36,645 nucleotides of DNA. Origin: Bacillota bacterium. GTDB lineage: Bacteria; Bacillota; Clostridia; Acetivibrionales; DSM-1351. Under the pieces are notes generated by a model that worked only from the letters and a program-made list of their open reading frames with translations, was not told the origin of the DNA and searched no databases. Position numbers and translations under genes: made by a program. Positions 1 to 8,070 of the stretch are shown here, in pieces. Location: positions 1 through 36,645 of the forward strand of contig JAEYNI010000206.1 of NCBI GenBank assembly GCA_023412635.1, written 5' to 3'. How positions within the stretch are numbered: the stretch's first letter is position 1; each line of letters opens with the position of its first letter.

Positions 1-2
1 AG

Positions 3-869
3 ACATACTTAGTTGATACTGATGGTCCTACAATAGTTGATGTAAAAGCAGTTTCTGAATATACTATTGAAATTACCTATGACGAAGATATCGATGTATC
101 AGGTAACTACAAAGTATTCATGATTCAAGATGGTAATGAGAAGGCTGATACTCAGATTTTAGGAACTGTTACAGGTAAAGATGGTGCTGTTGTTACATTT
201 AAATCAAATACAGTATTATCTGTAGAAAGAAACTATTACTTGTATCCTACTGCATCAGCTAAGGATCTTGCAGGTAACAGGGAATACATTAAAGATGTTA
301 GATGGGACTTTGCAGGTTCTAATGTAAAAGTATATGACTATGTAAAGGGTGTTAGCATTAAGAATGCTACACAAATTTATATAGCAACAACTAAGAAGAT
401 AGATACTGGACTAGGTGCCATTACAATCAAGGATGTAGATTCAAACTTTAATGTAACTGTTTCTGCAATATCCCTAAATGGAGATGAAGATAAGGCTACA
501 GTTACTGTTATCCTGCCATTCATTGAAGGAAGAGATTATGAAGCTACAGTATCTTATGCAGGTGGTGGATCTGATACATTTGCATTCGATGGATACGTTG
601 ATGGATCAGGCATTATTGACATGAGCATAGCTACTAATGGTGATATCATTTTAACTGTTGATGATGCAGCTAACTACAGAGCACAGCTCATCGAAGTAGC
701 TGGTGGTGCAGTTGTAAGCGCTACTGCTAAAACCGCAAATGATGCTGGAAAAAATACATTTACATTTGTTGGTCAAAATATAGCAGTAGACACAGTGTAC
801 TATGTTGTAGTGTACAGAGCTGAAGATCCTACATTCGTAGTATCTGCTGAAATATTCACTTTAGAGTAA
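3..869 (+). CDS. S-layer-type surface protein, C-terminal part (5' truncated by the window)
   Basis: The frame is open from base 3 with no stop before the TAA at 867-869, so the visible 288 residues are the C-terminal end of a larger protein whose start lies outside the window. The first in-frame ATG (120) has no ribosome binding site and lies inside the domain. The sequence is rich in Thr, Val, Ala and Asp, alternates short beta-type hydrophobic stretches, and contains an ITYDEDIDVSGNYKVF stretch typical of SbsA-like Ig domains in S-layer proteins. No membrane segment or catalytic motif is visible. A strong hairpin follows the stop. The next gene encodes an SLH protein with similar Ig-like repeats, which supports a cell-surface structural role. 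The exact family is not certain; an S-layer or other exported multi-Ig protein is the best reading. Confidence 0.7.
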   Translation, partial: TYLVDTDGPTIVDVKAVSEYTIEITYDEDIDVSGNYKVFMIQDGNEKADTQILGTVTGKDGAVVTFKSNTVLSVERNYYLYPTASAKDLAGNREYIKDVRWDFAGSNVKVYDYVKGVSIKNATQIYIATTKKIDTGLGAITIKDVDSNFNVTVSAISLNGDEDKATVTVILPFIEGRDYEATVSYAGGGSDTFAFDGYVDGSGIIDMSIATNGDIILTVDDAANYRAQLIEVAGGAVVSATAKTANDAGKNTFTFVGQNIAVDTVYYVVVYRAEDPTFVVSAEIFTLE

Positions 870-924
870 TTCTCTAAAGTAAACTTAACTAAAAAGTGCT
901 GAGTGTTAAAACACTTAGTTACTC

Positions 925-967
925 AAGAACCCACCTGGCGGTACGTAGTACTGTCGGGGGGGTTCTT
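925..967 (+). terminator. Long hairpin terminator after the S-layer-type gene
   Basis: AAGAACCC (925-932) pairs with GGGTTCTT (960-967). Inside it GGCGGTAC (937-944) pairs with GTACTGTC (948-955) around a 3-base loop, and the bases between the two stems can also mostly pair. The tail (CGTTTCTAT) is only moderately T-rich. A smaller hairpin, CTGAGTGTT (899-907) with AACACTTAG (910-918), lies just upstream. Together they should end the transcript of the first gene and may protect its 3' end. Confidence 0.75.
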
Positions 968-1020
968 CGTTTCTATGTCAATAGTTGGGGTAGAATAGTA
1001 AACTGAATAATTTTTTCGAA

Positions 1021-1050
1021 GGGCCAACCACGTTGGTTTGTGATTGGCCC
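1021..1050. repeat. Inverted repeat (GGGCCAA / TTGGCCC)
   Basis: GGGCCAA at 1021-1027 is the reverse complement of TTGGCCC at 1044-1050, with a further short palindrome (CCACGTTGG) in the loop. A run of six T precedes it on the plus strand, which reads as an A-run after the hairpin on the minus strand, so neither orientation gives a standard terminator. It could be a secondary terminator or a small dispersed palindromic repeat. Confidence 0.5.
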
Positions 1051-1214
1051 TTATACATTTGTAAAGCATACTGATATCTTCTACTGGAGTTATGAATGGT
1101 GAATAAGATATACTATTATGGAATGGATTGAAAAAAAGGTAAATAAATTGTATATGGCTAGTCCTTAAAATGGTGAATTAAAGCCGTTTTCACCCTTTGA
1201 TGAACAAGTAAGCA

Positions 1215-1244
1215 TTAGACAGGCACTAATATATATGGTAATAT
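1215..1244 (+). promoter_or_regulatory. Possible sigma-A promoter of the SLH gene
   Basis: TTAGAC (1215-1220) and TAATAT (1239-1244) are separated by 18 bases, with a TG at 1236-1237 forming an extended -10 element. The region is very AT-rich, so chance matches are easy and confidence is limited. Confidence 0.4.
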
Positions 1245-1286
1245 TAATATATCTAGGATTATATTACATGGGAGGATAAAGAGTTT

Positions 1287-3551
1287 ATGTACAAAAGAAA
1301 AATACTGGCGCTTGTAATCATATGTTGTTGTCTTATATCACTTTTTGTTGTACCAGACGTAAAGGCTGAGTCACTTACGGAAGAGAAAATCACAGAAAGT
1401 GAAGCAGCATTCAGGCTTAGTAAACTTGGAATGATAACAGGGAATGCAAATGGTGATTTTATGTTGCAATCCAAACTTAAGAGGAGTGAAGCTGCCCAGT
1501 TCATAGTAAATCTGATTGGTAAAAATAAATATGTTAAAGATAATAAAGATACATATTCATCTACAATATTTAAGGATGTGAAAAAGACTGACTGGTTCGC
1601 TGCCAGTGTAGGTTATTGTCAGCAAGCCGGGATTGTGACAGTAAATGATACTTTCAATCCTAGCAACCCCGTTACTGAAAAACAGTTTCTTGCTATGGTT
1701 ATTCAGGCGCTAGGTTATAGGACTCCTGATGACTTTTCTTGGGCCACTGTCTACCAGAAGGCATATGAGATAGGACTGGTAAGCGACTCTATTTATCAAG
1801 TAAAGACTGAAGACAATAAGGAATATAAAAGAGGTAATGTAGTTAAAATAATGTACACAGCCTTGGGGCTTAAACCGAAGGCTGAAAATATGACCTTGAT
1901 TCAGAAAATGGTTAAAGAAGATGTTTTCTCATATGAAACTGCTATTTCTTCTAAGGTTTTAAAGGATGAGGTCATATCTAAAATAGTTGAAATTAAACCT
2001 TTGAATGAGCAAAGGATTAAGATAATATTCAATGAAAAAATCGGAACGATTAATCTTGAGGACATTCAAATTAACGATTCATTCGGTTATCTGTTAAGCG
2101 TAAGTAGCATTAGTCAAACCGGTACCGAGGTAATCCTCAGAACATCAAAGCAGGTGTCTGCCAGGAAGTATACTGTTGAAATAGCAAAGCTTACAGATTA
2201 CGAAGGAAATACAGTTTCAAAGCTTTCGGGTTATTTTAATGGATTTTCGGTAGTTGAGGTAGTATCGGACTTGTTCAAAATAAGTAAATTGGAACAAAAG
2301 AATTCAAATGAAGTTAATGTATATTTTACTCACCCAGTAAACGATAATGCAGTTAATTCATCATATTATGAAATATATCAAAATGACACATTGTTTGCAT
2401 CAGCTAGTCCATCGGATACAGTAATTAAACTGTTACCAAATAATAAAGGGATAGCAATCAGCTTAAGAGGAAAGAGCTTTATTGCAGATCAAGAGTATTC
2501 AATAAAAGTTTATCCAGAAGCAATAAGTGCATACGGTGTAAATTTTGTTGAGCAATCGGAACTGGATACATTTATTGCAAAAGATATTAAGCAGCAAAGT
2601 ATAAGTACTGGTTTTGATATAGAGCAGGTTACTGGTTTAACAAGAAATACATTAAAAGTTGATTTCACAATGAATGTGGATCCCAAGATTGCAGAACAGA
2701 TTTATATGTATAGTGTGACAGATCAGCATAATAAACCTATTGAAGTTAAGGCGGCAAGTATGGTTTCAAATCCAGGAAATAGTGTTATTTTAACGGTAAA
2801 CGGTTCATTGGAGGCTTCAAAAAACTACAACCTCATGGTTAATTTTATGAGTGATGTGACTCAACAATATACAATAAATACAAAGAGCTATTCCTTTACC
2901 GGTGAGGTGTCAGGAGGCGTTGGGTTCCAGGTATATAGTATTGTTCCTGTTGATACCTCATCCGTCTATGTATCTTTCAGCAAACCGGTAAGTGAAAAAT
3001 CCATAGGTGATTTATCTAACTTTACCATTATGGACCCCAAAAATCCTGCGACAAAATTGAATCCAATCAAAGCCGTTGTGTCTGCAGAGAACCTATGCGA
3101 TGTTAGATTATTCTTCCCAGATGACAAGAAATTACTGCCAGATGTTACGTATACTTTAAGGTTTACATCTAAAGTTACCGATATTACAGGCTACACTTTA
3201 TCGCAAACAGACTATACGTTTGATACATATAATATATCTGACGCCATAATGTCTATAGAAAAGGCTGTTAAAATCTCAAAGGATACTATAAAAGTTGTTT
3301 TTAGCGGTGAATTATCAATGGACAAGCCCAATATAGATCCGGGAAATTATAGTGTCCAATTTTATGAAAACGGTGTTCAAATTAAAAAAGTACCATATGC
3401 CATAACATACATTGACAGTAAAGTAATTGTATTAAAATTCGACTATCTGCCAGAAGACTGTACATTTAGCTATAAGCAAATAAAAGATATCGGAGGAGCA
3501 ATATATTCTGATCTACAGAAAAATACCTTAAAAGTTACGGTAGCAAAATAA
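1287..3551 (+). CDS. SLH-domain cell-surface protein with SbsA-type Ig-like repeats
   Basis: A 754-residue exported protein. The N-terminus is a signal peptide (Lys-Arg-Lys, then a hydrophobic core, then a VKA-E cleavage-like site near residue 27). Three S-layer homology (SLH) repeats follow at about residues 30-75, 90-140 and 145-200; the second contains a recognisable FKDV...WF core. SLH repeats bind pyruvylated secondary cell-wall polymers and anchor proteins non-covalently to the wall. From about residue 225 onward there are several Ig-like repeats of the SbsA type (repeated ...VEIKPLNEQRIKIIFNEKI-like openings). GGAGG at 1271-1275 supports the ATG at 1287. The gene stands alone between two terminators. 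It is likely a minor S-layer or wall-associated protein; no enzymatic domain is seen. Confidence 0.85.
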   Translation: MYKRKILALVIICCCLISLFVVPDVKAESLTEEKITESEAAFRLSKLGMITGNANGDFMLQSKLKRSEAAQFIVNLIGKNKYVKDNKDTYSSTIFKDVKKTDWFAASVGYCQQAGIVTVNDTFNPSNPVTEKQFLAMVIQALGYRTPDDFSWATVYQKAYEIGLVSDSIYQVKTEDNKEYKRGNVVKIMYTALGLKPKAENMTLIQKMVKEDVFSYETAISSKVLKDEVISKIVEIKPLNEQRIKIIFNEKIGTINLEDIQINDSFGYLLSVSSISQTGTEVILRTSKQVSARKYTVEIAKLTDYEGNTVSKLSGYFNGFSVVEVVSDLFKISKLEQKNSNEVNVYFTHPVNDNAVNSSYYEIYQNDTLFASASPSDTVIKLLPNNKGIAISLRGKSFIADQEYSIKVYPEAISAYGVNFVEQSELDTFIAKDIKQQSISTGFDIEQVTGLTRNTLKVDFTMNVDPKIAEQIYMYSVTDQHNKPIEVKAASMVSNPGNSVILTVNGSLEASKNYNLMVNFMSDVTQQYTINTKSYSFTGEVSGGVGFQVYSIVPVDTSSVYVSFSKPVSEKSIGDLSNFTIMDPKNPATKLNPIKAVVSAENLCDVRLFFPDDKKLLPDVTYTLRFTSKVTDITGYTLSQTDYTFDTYNISDAIMSIEKAVKISKDTIKVVFSGELSMDKPNIDPGNYSVQFYENGVQIKKVPYAITYIDSKVIVLKFDYLPEDCTFSYKQIKDIGGAIYSDLQKNTLKVTVAK

Positions 3552-3582
3552 CTAAAAGAATGTACACTTGCTATTGAAGAGG

Positions 3583-3618
3583 AAAACGGTTCCGGCAAAT
3601 ACGTCGGAACCGTTTTTT
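3583..3618 (+). terminator. Rho-independent terminator of the SLH gene
   Basis: AAAACGGTTCCG (3583-3594) pairs perfectly with CGGAACCGTTTT (3605-3616) around a 10-base loop, and the stem runs into six T residues. This is a textbook intrinsic terminator 31 bases after the stop codon. Confidence 0.93.
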
Positions 3619-3672
3619 AGTAATTTCATTTACTATTAATCAAAATGCCTATTCAGTCAGGAGCAAAGAATA

Positions 3673-3701
3673 GTAAGCGCACTACAATAGAGTGCCTTGC
3701 C
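3673..3701 (+). repeat. IS66 terminal inverted repeat, tnpC end
   Basis: The repeat starts GTAAGCGC and contains AGAGTGCCTT. It matches the reverse complement of 4508-4536 at 25 of 29 positions by direct comparison. Confidence 0.85.
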
Positions 3702-3794
3702 ATCATTTTCAAATCTGTAGAGCCACATGTATGATTTCGTTTGTGGCTTCTTCCCTTTTTACTTAAGTACCTGTACTGGCGTCTCATTCAATGG
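3702..3794 (-). pseudogene. IS66 TnpC fragment, central region
   Basis: The minus-strand translation gives NETPVQVLK, a stop, then KGKKPQTKSYMWLYR. This matches the conserved DETPVQVLKE...GKKP...SYMWLYR core of IS66 transposases around the first catalytic Asp. That Asp is Asn here, and the Glu codon after VLK has become TAA. Sequence on both sides is lost, so the fragment is non-functional. Confidence 0.85.
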
Positions 3795-3838
3795 ACAATG
3801 TCCCGTTTGAGTAATTCCCTTTGAACAGTACAAGAACA

Positions 3839-3967
3839 GTTCCGTGCGATAAAGCCTTAATGCCCATTGGTAAGGAAACTGTCAGAGAGGAACTGAAATA
3901 CATTCCTGCCAAGCTCCAGATTGTACGCTATATCAGGATGGCTTATGAATATCCTAAGTGCAAGCAT
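3839..3967 (+). pseudogene. IS66 TnpC fragment, N-terminal region, inverted
   Basis: The plus-strand translation from 3839 reads VPCDKALMPIGKETVREEL followed by a YIPAKL...YPKCK segment. This is the N-terminal domain before the zinc-ribbon region of IS66 TnpC. It lies in the opposite orientation to the other IS66 pieces. From about 3970 the same open frame merely reads the antisense of the tnpB remnant, so the open frame 3821-4069 is a chimera of two fragments and not a gene. Confidence 0.82.
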
Positions 3968-3981
3968 GTAGATCATCTCTA

Positions 3982-4072
3982 TATGGCAGCCAGACCATCA
4001 ATAGATTTGCGCATATCAGTAATAGCCACAAGAAATGTAGATATCTCTAGCGGCTGTTATATCTCCTAGCAT
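3982..4072 (-). pseudogene. IS66 TnpB (ORF2) N-terminal fragment
   Basis: The minus-strand translation starts MLGDITAARDIYISCGY. After a one-base shift it continues TDMRKSIDGLAA, which is the conserved start of IS66 TnpB. It overlaps the end of tnpA by a few bases, as in intact IS66 elements, and stops abruptly at the junction with the inverted tnpC piece. Confidence 0.85.
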
Positions 4073-4420
4073 ATGTTTTTCAGTGCGGAGAGCACAGTTT
4101 CAATTGTCAGCTGACTGGTACCCTCCCGAACTTCAAGCGTGGCAGAAGAAAAATGAATAATAACGGGAGATATCACATCAGGCTGGGGAGTCTATACTTC
4201 AATTTGGCGAAAGTAACAGAAGAATTCTGTTTTTGAATAGCAGGTAGGACTGACTCACACGCATTTTTGCGTATCTTGCGGAGCCAGTAGTAGTATGCAT
4301 GACGGCTAACGCGGTTTTCTTAACACCAAACATCTACTTTATGTCCGCTGCTTTTACAGTTAATAATTATTTTTCCAATTGTTTCTGACGAAATTTGGTT
4401 TTAACATAAGTAACTTCATC
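4066..4420 (-). pseudogene. IS66 TnpA (ORF1) remnant
   Basis: The minus-strand translation gives DEVTYVKTKFRQKQLEK, then after a frameshift a segment with CKSSGHKVDVWC, a stop, and ENRVSRHAYYYWLRKIRKNA. After another shift it ends ...ATLEVREGTSQLTIETVLSA. This is the small DNA-binding ORF1 protein of IS66. No start codon is left, and there are at least two frameshifts and two internal stops. Confidence 0.88.
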
Positions 4421-4507
4421 CCTGTTTCACAACTAGTTTTTTAAGTTAAAAACTTGAAAAACTTTAATTCAACATTTGAGTTACTATCTCATGGATGGAT
4501 TACAACA

Positions 4508-4536
4508 GGTAAGGCACTCTATCGTTGAGCGCTTAC
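4508..4536 (-). repeat. IS66 terminal inverted repeat, tnpA end
   Basis: Read on the minus strand from 4536 it begins GTAAGCGC and contains AGAGTGCCTT. It is the partner of 3673-3701. The repeat is itself roughly palindromic. Confidence 0.85.
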
Positions 4537-4633
4537 AAAATTCACATCAGGAAGGCACCGAGTTTTTTTCAAATGTACCCAAGGCGATTTCACGTATCAG
4601 TCTAAGATTTCTCAGATAGAAGTAAAAGATAAC

Positions 4634-4663
4634 AAACAGGATCGGTTGGAACCGATCCTGTTT
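4634..4663 (-). terminator. Terminator of the O-antigen-ligase-like gene
   Basis: AAACAGGATCGGTT (4634-4647) and AACCGATCCTGTTT (4650-4663) form a perfect 14-base inverted repeat; sterically about 12 pairs would form. On the minus strand the stem is followed by GTTATCTTTT, and it lies 56 bases past the stop of the minus-strand gene. It could also stop plus-strand readthrough from the IS66 remnant. Confidence 0.8.
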
Positions 4664-4718
4664 AATTTGCAAGGCACACTAAAGTAAATCGTTTACTCTA
4701 AATAAATTAGATATCCAA

Positions 4719-6674
4719 TTATATATTTTTATTTCCAGACTCTTTACAAGAAGTATTTTTGACAATTGATTTGGAATAAAGTCTATTACAAGCTATACCA
4801 ACTCCTAAGGTAATCCAGAATATACTACTTACTGAAATTGTACTGTCATTGGCCAAAGATGAAATAAGGAAGGAGGTAACCGCAGTTAAGCACGCTACTC
4901 CCGCAGTTGAATATACATTTAAAAGTCCTTTAAAATAAAGTTTTAAAGAGGATATATAGTACCAACCGACAAAAACCAAAAAAGCAATAAGGGATATAAC
5001 ACCTGTGTTAATTGCCATTTGTAGATAGTGATTATGCGGTTTATCGACAAATGCATATATACTCCTTATATATTTCAATTTCGCATAATAATCGTCATGT
5101 GGAAAGAAAATAGCATAAGTATCAGGTCCGTGACCTATGATTAGGGTATTCTTAATCATAGGTATCGAGCGTGACCAAATATATCCTCTCCCTGATGCCC
5201 ATTTTTCTTTTCCTTGGAAGCCAAAGCTTTCCGCTGTAACATTATTAGCTAAACCTCCGGATGGTGATAAAAGCTTATAACCTTCATCAGTAATAATAAC
5301 AGAAAATGTTGTGTTGGGAGACTCAATTCGGATAATAGACTCATTGATAGTAAGTTTTATGGTTAAAAATCTATTATCATTGAAGGAAATAATATCATTA
5401 GTAGATACTGATTTAACTTCCTGATCGTAAATATCTGTAAATGTCAACTGTGAGGTATCGGAATCTAAATTAACAACAAGTGCATCTGTATCTGACGTAT
5501 AAACAAATAAACGGTTTATCTCAATATTTAAACCAGTAATATATCTATTTATTGATGTGCTTTTTGTTGGACTGTTTACAGCCACTAAGTTATCGGTTTT
5601 AGTTTTAGGTGCACCGATATTCATTAACATCAGATAATTTGGACTATTGATATTATTAGCAGTGTTATTTTGAGGTTTGATTACAGAAATAAACTTATCT
5701 TTAATACTTGAGTAAGTAGAATTGCGGGATATCTTGAGAGTGCTAAATATTATTCCGTTTGACATATGATTCATAAAAATAGTAGTAGCAATAAAGCAAA
5801 GCAGAATAGAAATAATCGGTATTATGTTTCTTTTAAGGCTCTTACGTAAAAGTAAAAAGATAACAACACTTGAACCCAATATACTTATCAAGCCTGTTGA
5901 TGACTCACTGCCAAGAAGATTCGTAAATGATAATAAACAAAATATACCTGATATGATTTTGTTATGTACTTTATGGGCGGATAGATATATAACTAAGCAT
6001 ATTGATAATATAATTGCAAAAAAACCACCAACATAATTAGGGTTATACAATGTGGAATAAATATAGTTTTTAGGAAAGTTAAAAGTTAAAGACTCTTTAA
6101 GATTTTGATTAGCGGCAGGAAGAATTATTTTTTTTCCGACTTCGGTCTGAAAAAAGTCAAAACCAAAAAATTGTGTAATACCAATAATTGATATAAACAG
6201 TGTTGAAAAAGCTAAAAAGTATGAAAGATACTTTAAATCAAATTCAGAAGTTACAAGTATTGAAGTAATAAAACACACAGTTAAATAACATAGAATTGTG
6301 AAAAAGCCCTCATATCGCTCTGGAAAACCAAAGAATGCCAGATTATGATATTCAGAAAAGGAACTTGATAGAAATACAAAAAGAGAATAGATTACTAAGG
6401 GAATAAATAGCTTTTGGAAGTTTAGTTTGATTTTTTTTGATAAAACATAAATGATCAAAAAAAATACTGAAATACAAGTAAGTGTTATAAACCAAGTCAT
6501 TTTATAATAAGCAAAAAAGTCAACACCTTTTACTACTACTTTTAGAAAGCTTGGAAAGTTCTCATCTGGATTTATTATTTTCATATATACAATTAATGGT
6601 ACAATAGCAAGAATCAGTCCAATCGGTAATAACTTAATAAAATCTCTAGGTTCTTTTTTTTTGTTCTTTTGCAT
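4719..6674 (-). CDS. O-antigen ligase/polymerase-family membrane protein with a large soluble insert
   Basis: A 651-residue polytopic membrane protein with about 12 hydrophobic segments. The C-terminal part carries the WaaL/Wzy-type loop: GRGYIWSRSIPMI (about 495-507), GHGPDTY (514-520) and KPHNHYLQ (545-552, with H547 and H549), followed by the last membrane helices. These enzymes move or polymerise undecaprenyl-diphosphate-linked glycans on the outer face of the membrane. An insert of about 180 residues (roughly 305-485), rich in Ser, Thr, Asn and beta-type stretches, splits the usual loop. AGGAGG upstream on the minus strand supports the ATG at 6674. The gene is a single unit with its own promoter and terminator, divergent from the big glycan operon. 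It could be a second polymerase, or a ligase that attaches glycan to a protein or wall acceptor such as the nearby surface proteins; the target is inference. Confidence 0.85.
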   Translation of the reverse strand: MQKNKKKEPRDFIKLLPIGLILAIVPLIVYMKIINPDENFPSFLKVVVKGVDFFAYYKMTWFITLTCISVFFLIIYVLSKKIKLNFQKLFIPLVIYSLFVFLSSSFSEYHNLAFFGFPERYEGFFTILCYLTVCFITSILVTSEFDLKYLSYFLAFSTLFISIIGITQFFGFDFFQTEVGKKIILPAANQNLKESLTFNFPKNYIYSTLYNPNYVGGFFAIILSICLVIYLSAHKVHNKIISGIFCLLSFTNLLGSESSTGLISILGSSVVIFLLLRKSLKRNIIPIISILLCFIATTIFMNHMSNGIIFSTLKISRNSTYSSIKDKFISVIKPQNNTANNINSPNYLMLMNIGAPKTKTDNLVAVNSPTKSTSINRYITGLNIEINRLFVYTSDTDALVVNLDSDTSQLTFTDIYDQEVKSVSTNDIISFNDNRFLTIKLTINESIIRIESPNTTFSVIITDEGYKLLSPSGGLANNVTAESFGFQGKEKWASGRGYIWSRSIPMIKNTLIIGHGPDTYAIFFPHDDYYAKLKYIRSIYAFVDKPHNHYLQMAINTGVISLIAFLVFVGWYYISSLKLYFKGLLNVYSTAGVACLTAVTSFLISSLANDSTISVSSIFWITLGVGIACNRLYSKSIVKNTSCKESGNKNI

Positions 6675-6703
6675 ATTAGGCCTCCTATTTGCTTGCTATG
6701 AAC

Positions 6704-6732
6704 ATTCTAGCATAGATAAAATCAGTAGTAAA
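6704..6732 (-). promoter_or_regulatory. Sigma-A promoter of the O-antigen-ligase-like gene
   Basis: Read on the minus strand, TTTACT (6732-6727) and TAGAAT (6709-6704) are 17 bases apart and lie about 30 bases before the start codon. The outer base of the -35 element is the first base of the 20-bp repeat next to the IS element, so the insertion lies immediately behind this promoter. Confidence 0.65.
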
Positions 6733-6751
6733 CAGAGATAGCATATCAAGT
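6732..6751 (+). repeat. Left copy of 20-bp direct repeat (target duplication)
   Basis: ACAGAGATAGCATATCAAGT occurs here and again, identically, at 8071-8090, exactly bordering the IS1202-like element. This is the mark of a long target-site duplication. Confidence 0.9.
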
Positions 6752-6844
6752 GTCTTTAGTTTATGATAATTTCACCTTTAAGATTATCGTATGATTATTT
6801 CACCCTAGTATAAATAATGATAATCTTAAGGAATGTTATACACA

Positions 6845-7919
6845 ATGACTGAATTGGAACTGAAAAGACTACATGTTATCAATTGTTCTTTGGAAGGTAA
6901 AATTACAGTTTCAGAGGCAGCTACTGCATTAGGTTTGTCTGAACGCCGTATAAAGCAATTAATTTCAAGAGTTGATTGAGGAATATGAAAAAATTAAAAT
7001 ATCATATTCTGCTCTTTATCATCTACTTAATCATGCAAACATAAAAGAGTCCTAAGAAGCACCGTAAAACTACTAAAAAATATCACAGAATAAAACGAAA
7101 GGGTGCTTTCGGTATGATGCTTTAGGCAGATGGTACACCTCATGATTGGTTTGGTACCGGTAAAAAACAATCTCTTCACGGCTTCGTTGATGATGCAACC
7201 GGCACTATTACAGGGCTATATATGTGTGAACATGAATGCTTACTTGGCTATTTAGAAGTAACAAGGCAAACCCTTTAAAATTTCGGTATTCCCCTAAGTC
7301 TCTACCCAGACAAATATAGTGTCTTTTTCCCTGCATTAGGCAAAGCTCAGAAATTGACCATTGAAGAACAATTAAACGGAATGCAGAAATCAATTACTCA
7401 GTTTGGAAGAATTATGGATGAGTTGGGTATAGAAATGTTTGCTGCGTCATCCCCCCAAGAAAAAGGCAGAATTGAACGTCTATGGGAGACCTTACAAAGT
7501 AGACTTGTTACTGAATTTCGACTAAATGGCATTACTTATATTGACCAAGCAAATGAATTTTTACATACATAAAGAAATACAATAAAAAGTTTGCTTTTAT
7601 GCCGCAGGATGAGGTTTCCGCTTTTATCCCATTACCAAACAAGTTAGATTTAGATACTATGCTATGTGTTAAAATCGAACGTACTACTGTTAATTCAGGG
7701 GTTTTCAGCATTAATAACTGCAAATTCAGTGTTGAGTCTAATGATATACCTCCAAAAGCAAGGATTACAAGGCTAATCAGCAAAGACGCAGGTATTAAGG
7801 CTCTGTACAAGAATAAATTATATAAAGTGTCTGATGTAAATTATCTAGAAAATGCTATAAATATACCGAATGGAGCTGAACTGTCTAGAGAAATACAACT
7901 ACTTATACATGAATTTTAA
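6845..7919 (+). pseudogene. IS1202-like transposase, broken
   Basis: The start at 6845 gives a 44-residue helix-turn-helix segment (ITVSEAATALGLSERRIKQL) ending in TGA at 6977. After a deletion, another frame gives SALYHLLNHANIKES. A third then runs KHRKTTKKYH..., a stop, ADGTPHDWFGTG (first catalytic Asp), GFVDDATGTITGLY, ECLLGYLEVTRQTL, a stop, and LSLYPDKYSVFF (second Asp). It continues with SSPQEKGRIERLWETLQ (catalytic Glu). A frameshift at about 7570 leads into KKFAFMPQDEVSAFIPLP and the C-terminal beta domain, ending at 7919. The CAG-to-TAG change before ADGTPHD and a TAA after RQTL are simple nonsense mutations. The gene cannot make an intact transposase. Confidence 0.88.
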
Positions 7920-7963
7920 TTAAAGGATGCAAAAGCTGCCTAAAATATATTCTTTAAGGCCAT

Positions 7964-7994
7964 ATCCTCCTAGTAAAGTGAGAACTAGGAGGAT
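7964..7994 (+). terminator. Hairpin inside the 3' end of the IS1202-like element
   Basis: ATCCTCCTAGT (7964-7974) pairs perfectly with ACTAGGAGGAT (7984-7994) around a 9-base loop. It lies 45 bases after the transposase stop. The tail (TACATAAATTTTATT) is only partly T-rich, so it is probably a terminator, but a weak one. Confidence 0.55.
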
Positions 7995-8070
7995 TACATA
8001 AATTTTATTAGGGTGAAATATTACACGATAACTTTAGCCTGTTTAGGGTGAAATATTCAAAAATATTGAC

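Larger units (their letters stand above)
870..1286. other. Intergenic stretch between the two surface-protein genes
   Basis: No open frame of note is present. The stretch holds the two hairpins at 899-918 and 925-967, a third inverted repeat at 1021-1050, and an AT-rich segment with a possible promoter just before the SLH gene. Confidence 0.6.
3673..4536 (-). mobile_element. Decayed, internally rearranged IS66-family element
   Basis: Both ends carry a 29-base imperfect terminal inverted repeat starting GTAAGCGC (3673-3701, and 4508-4536 on the minus strand; 25 of 29 positions agree), the usual start of IS66 ends. Between them, read on the minus strand, lie remnants of tnpA, then tnpB, then tnpC, in the IS66 order. 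All three are broken by stops and frameshifts. The element is about 0.86 kb, whereas intact IS66 members are roughly 2.4-2.7 kb, so most of tnpC is gone. The N-terminal part of tnpC lies in the opposite orientation to the rest. The 8 bases flanking each end (AAAGAATA and AAAATTCA) do not form a clear target duplication, consistent with an old insertion. It cannot move by itself. Confidence 0.88.
6752..8070 (+). mobile_element. IS1202-like insertion sequence (ISNCY-type), inactive
   Basis: The element begins GTCTTTAG and ends TATTGAC (reverse complement GTCAATA). Both ends contain two copies of a TTTCACC(C/T)TA-type motif, one near the tip and one about 30-40 bases inside, beside a TTATCGT-type motif; these are likely transposase-binding sites. 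The transposase inside is a DDE enzyme of the IS1202/IS481-like type, broken by stops and frameshifts. A perfect 20-bp direct repeat borders the element. Unusually long target duplications (27 bp for IS1202 itself) are known for this family. At 1319 bp it is shorter than typical members (about 1.7 kb), and the part between the N-terminal helix-turn-helix and the catalytic domain is missing. Confidence 0.85.

Noticed and set aside
3821..4069. An 82-residue open frame between the SLH gene and the ligase-like gene
   Set aside because: Its first half is an IS66 TnpC fragment and its second half is the antisense of an IS66 TnpB fragment. It is a chance chimera, not a gene.
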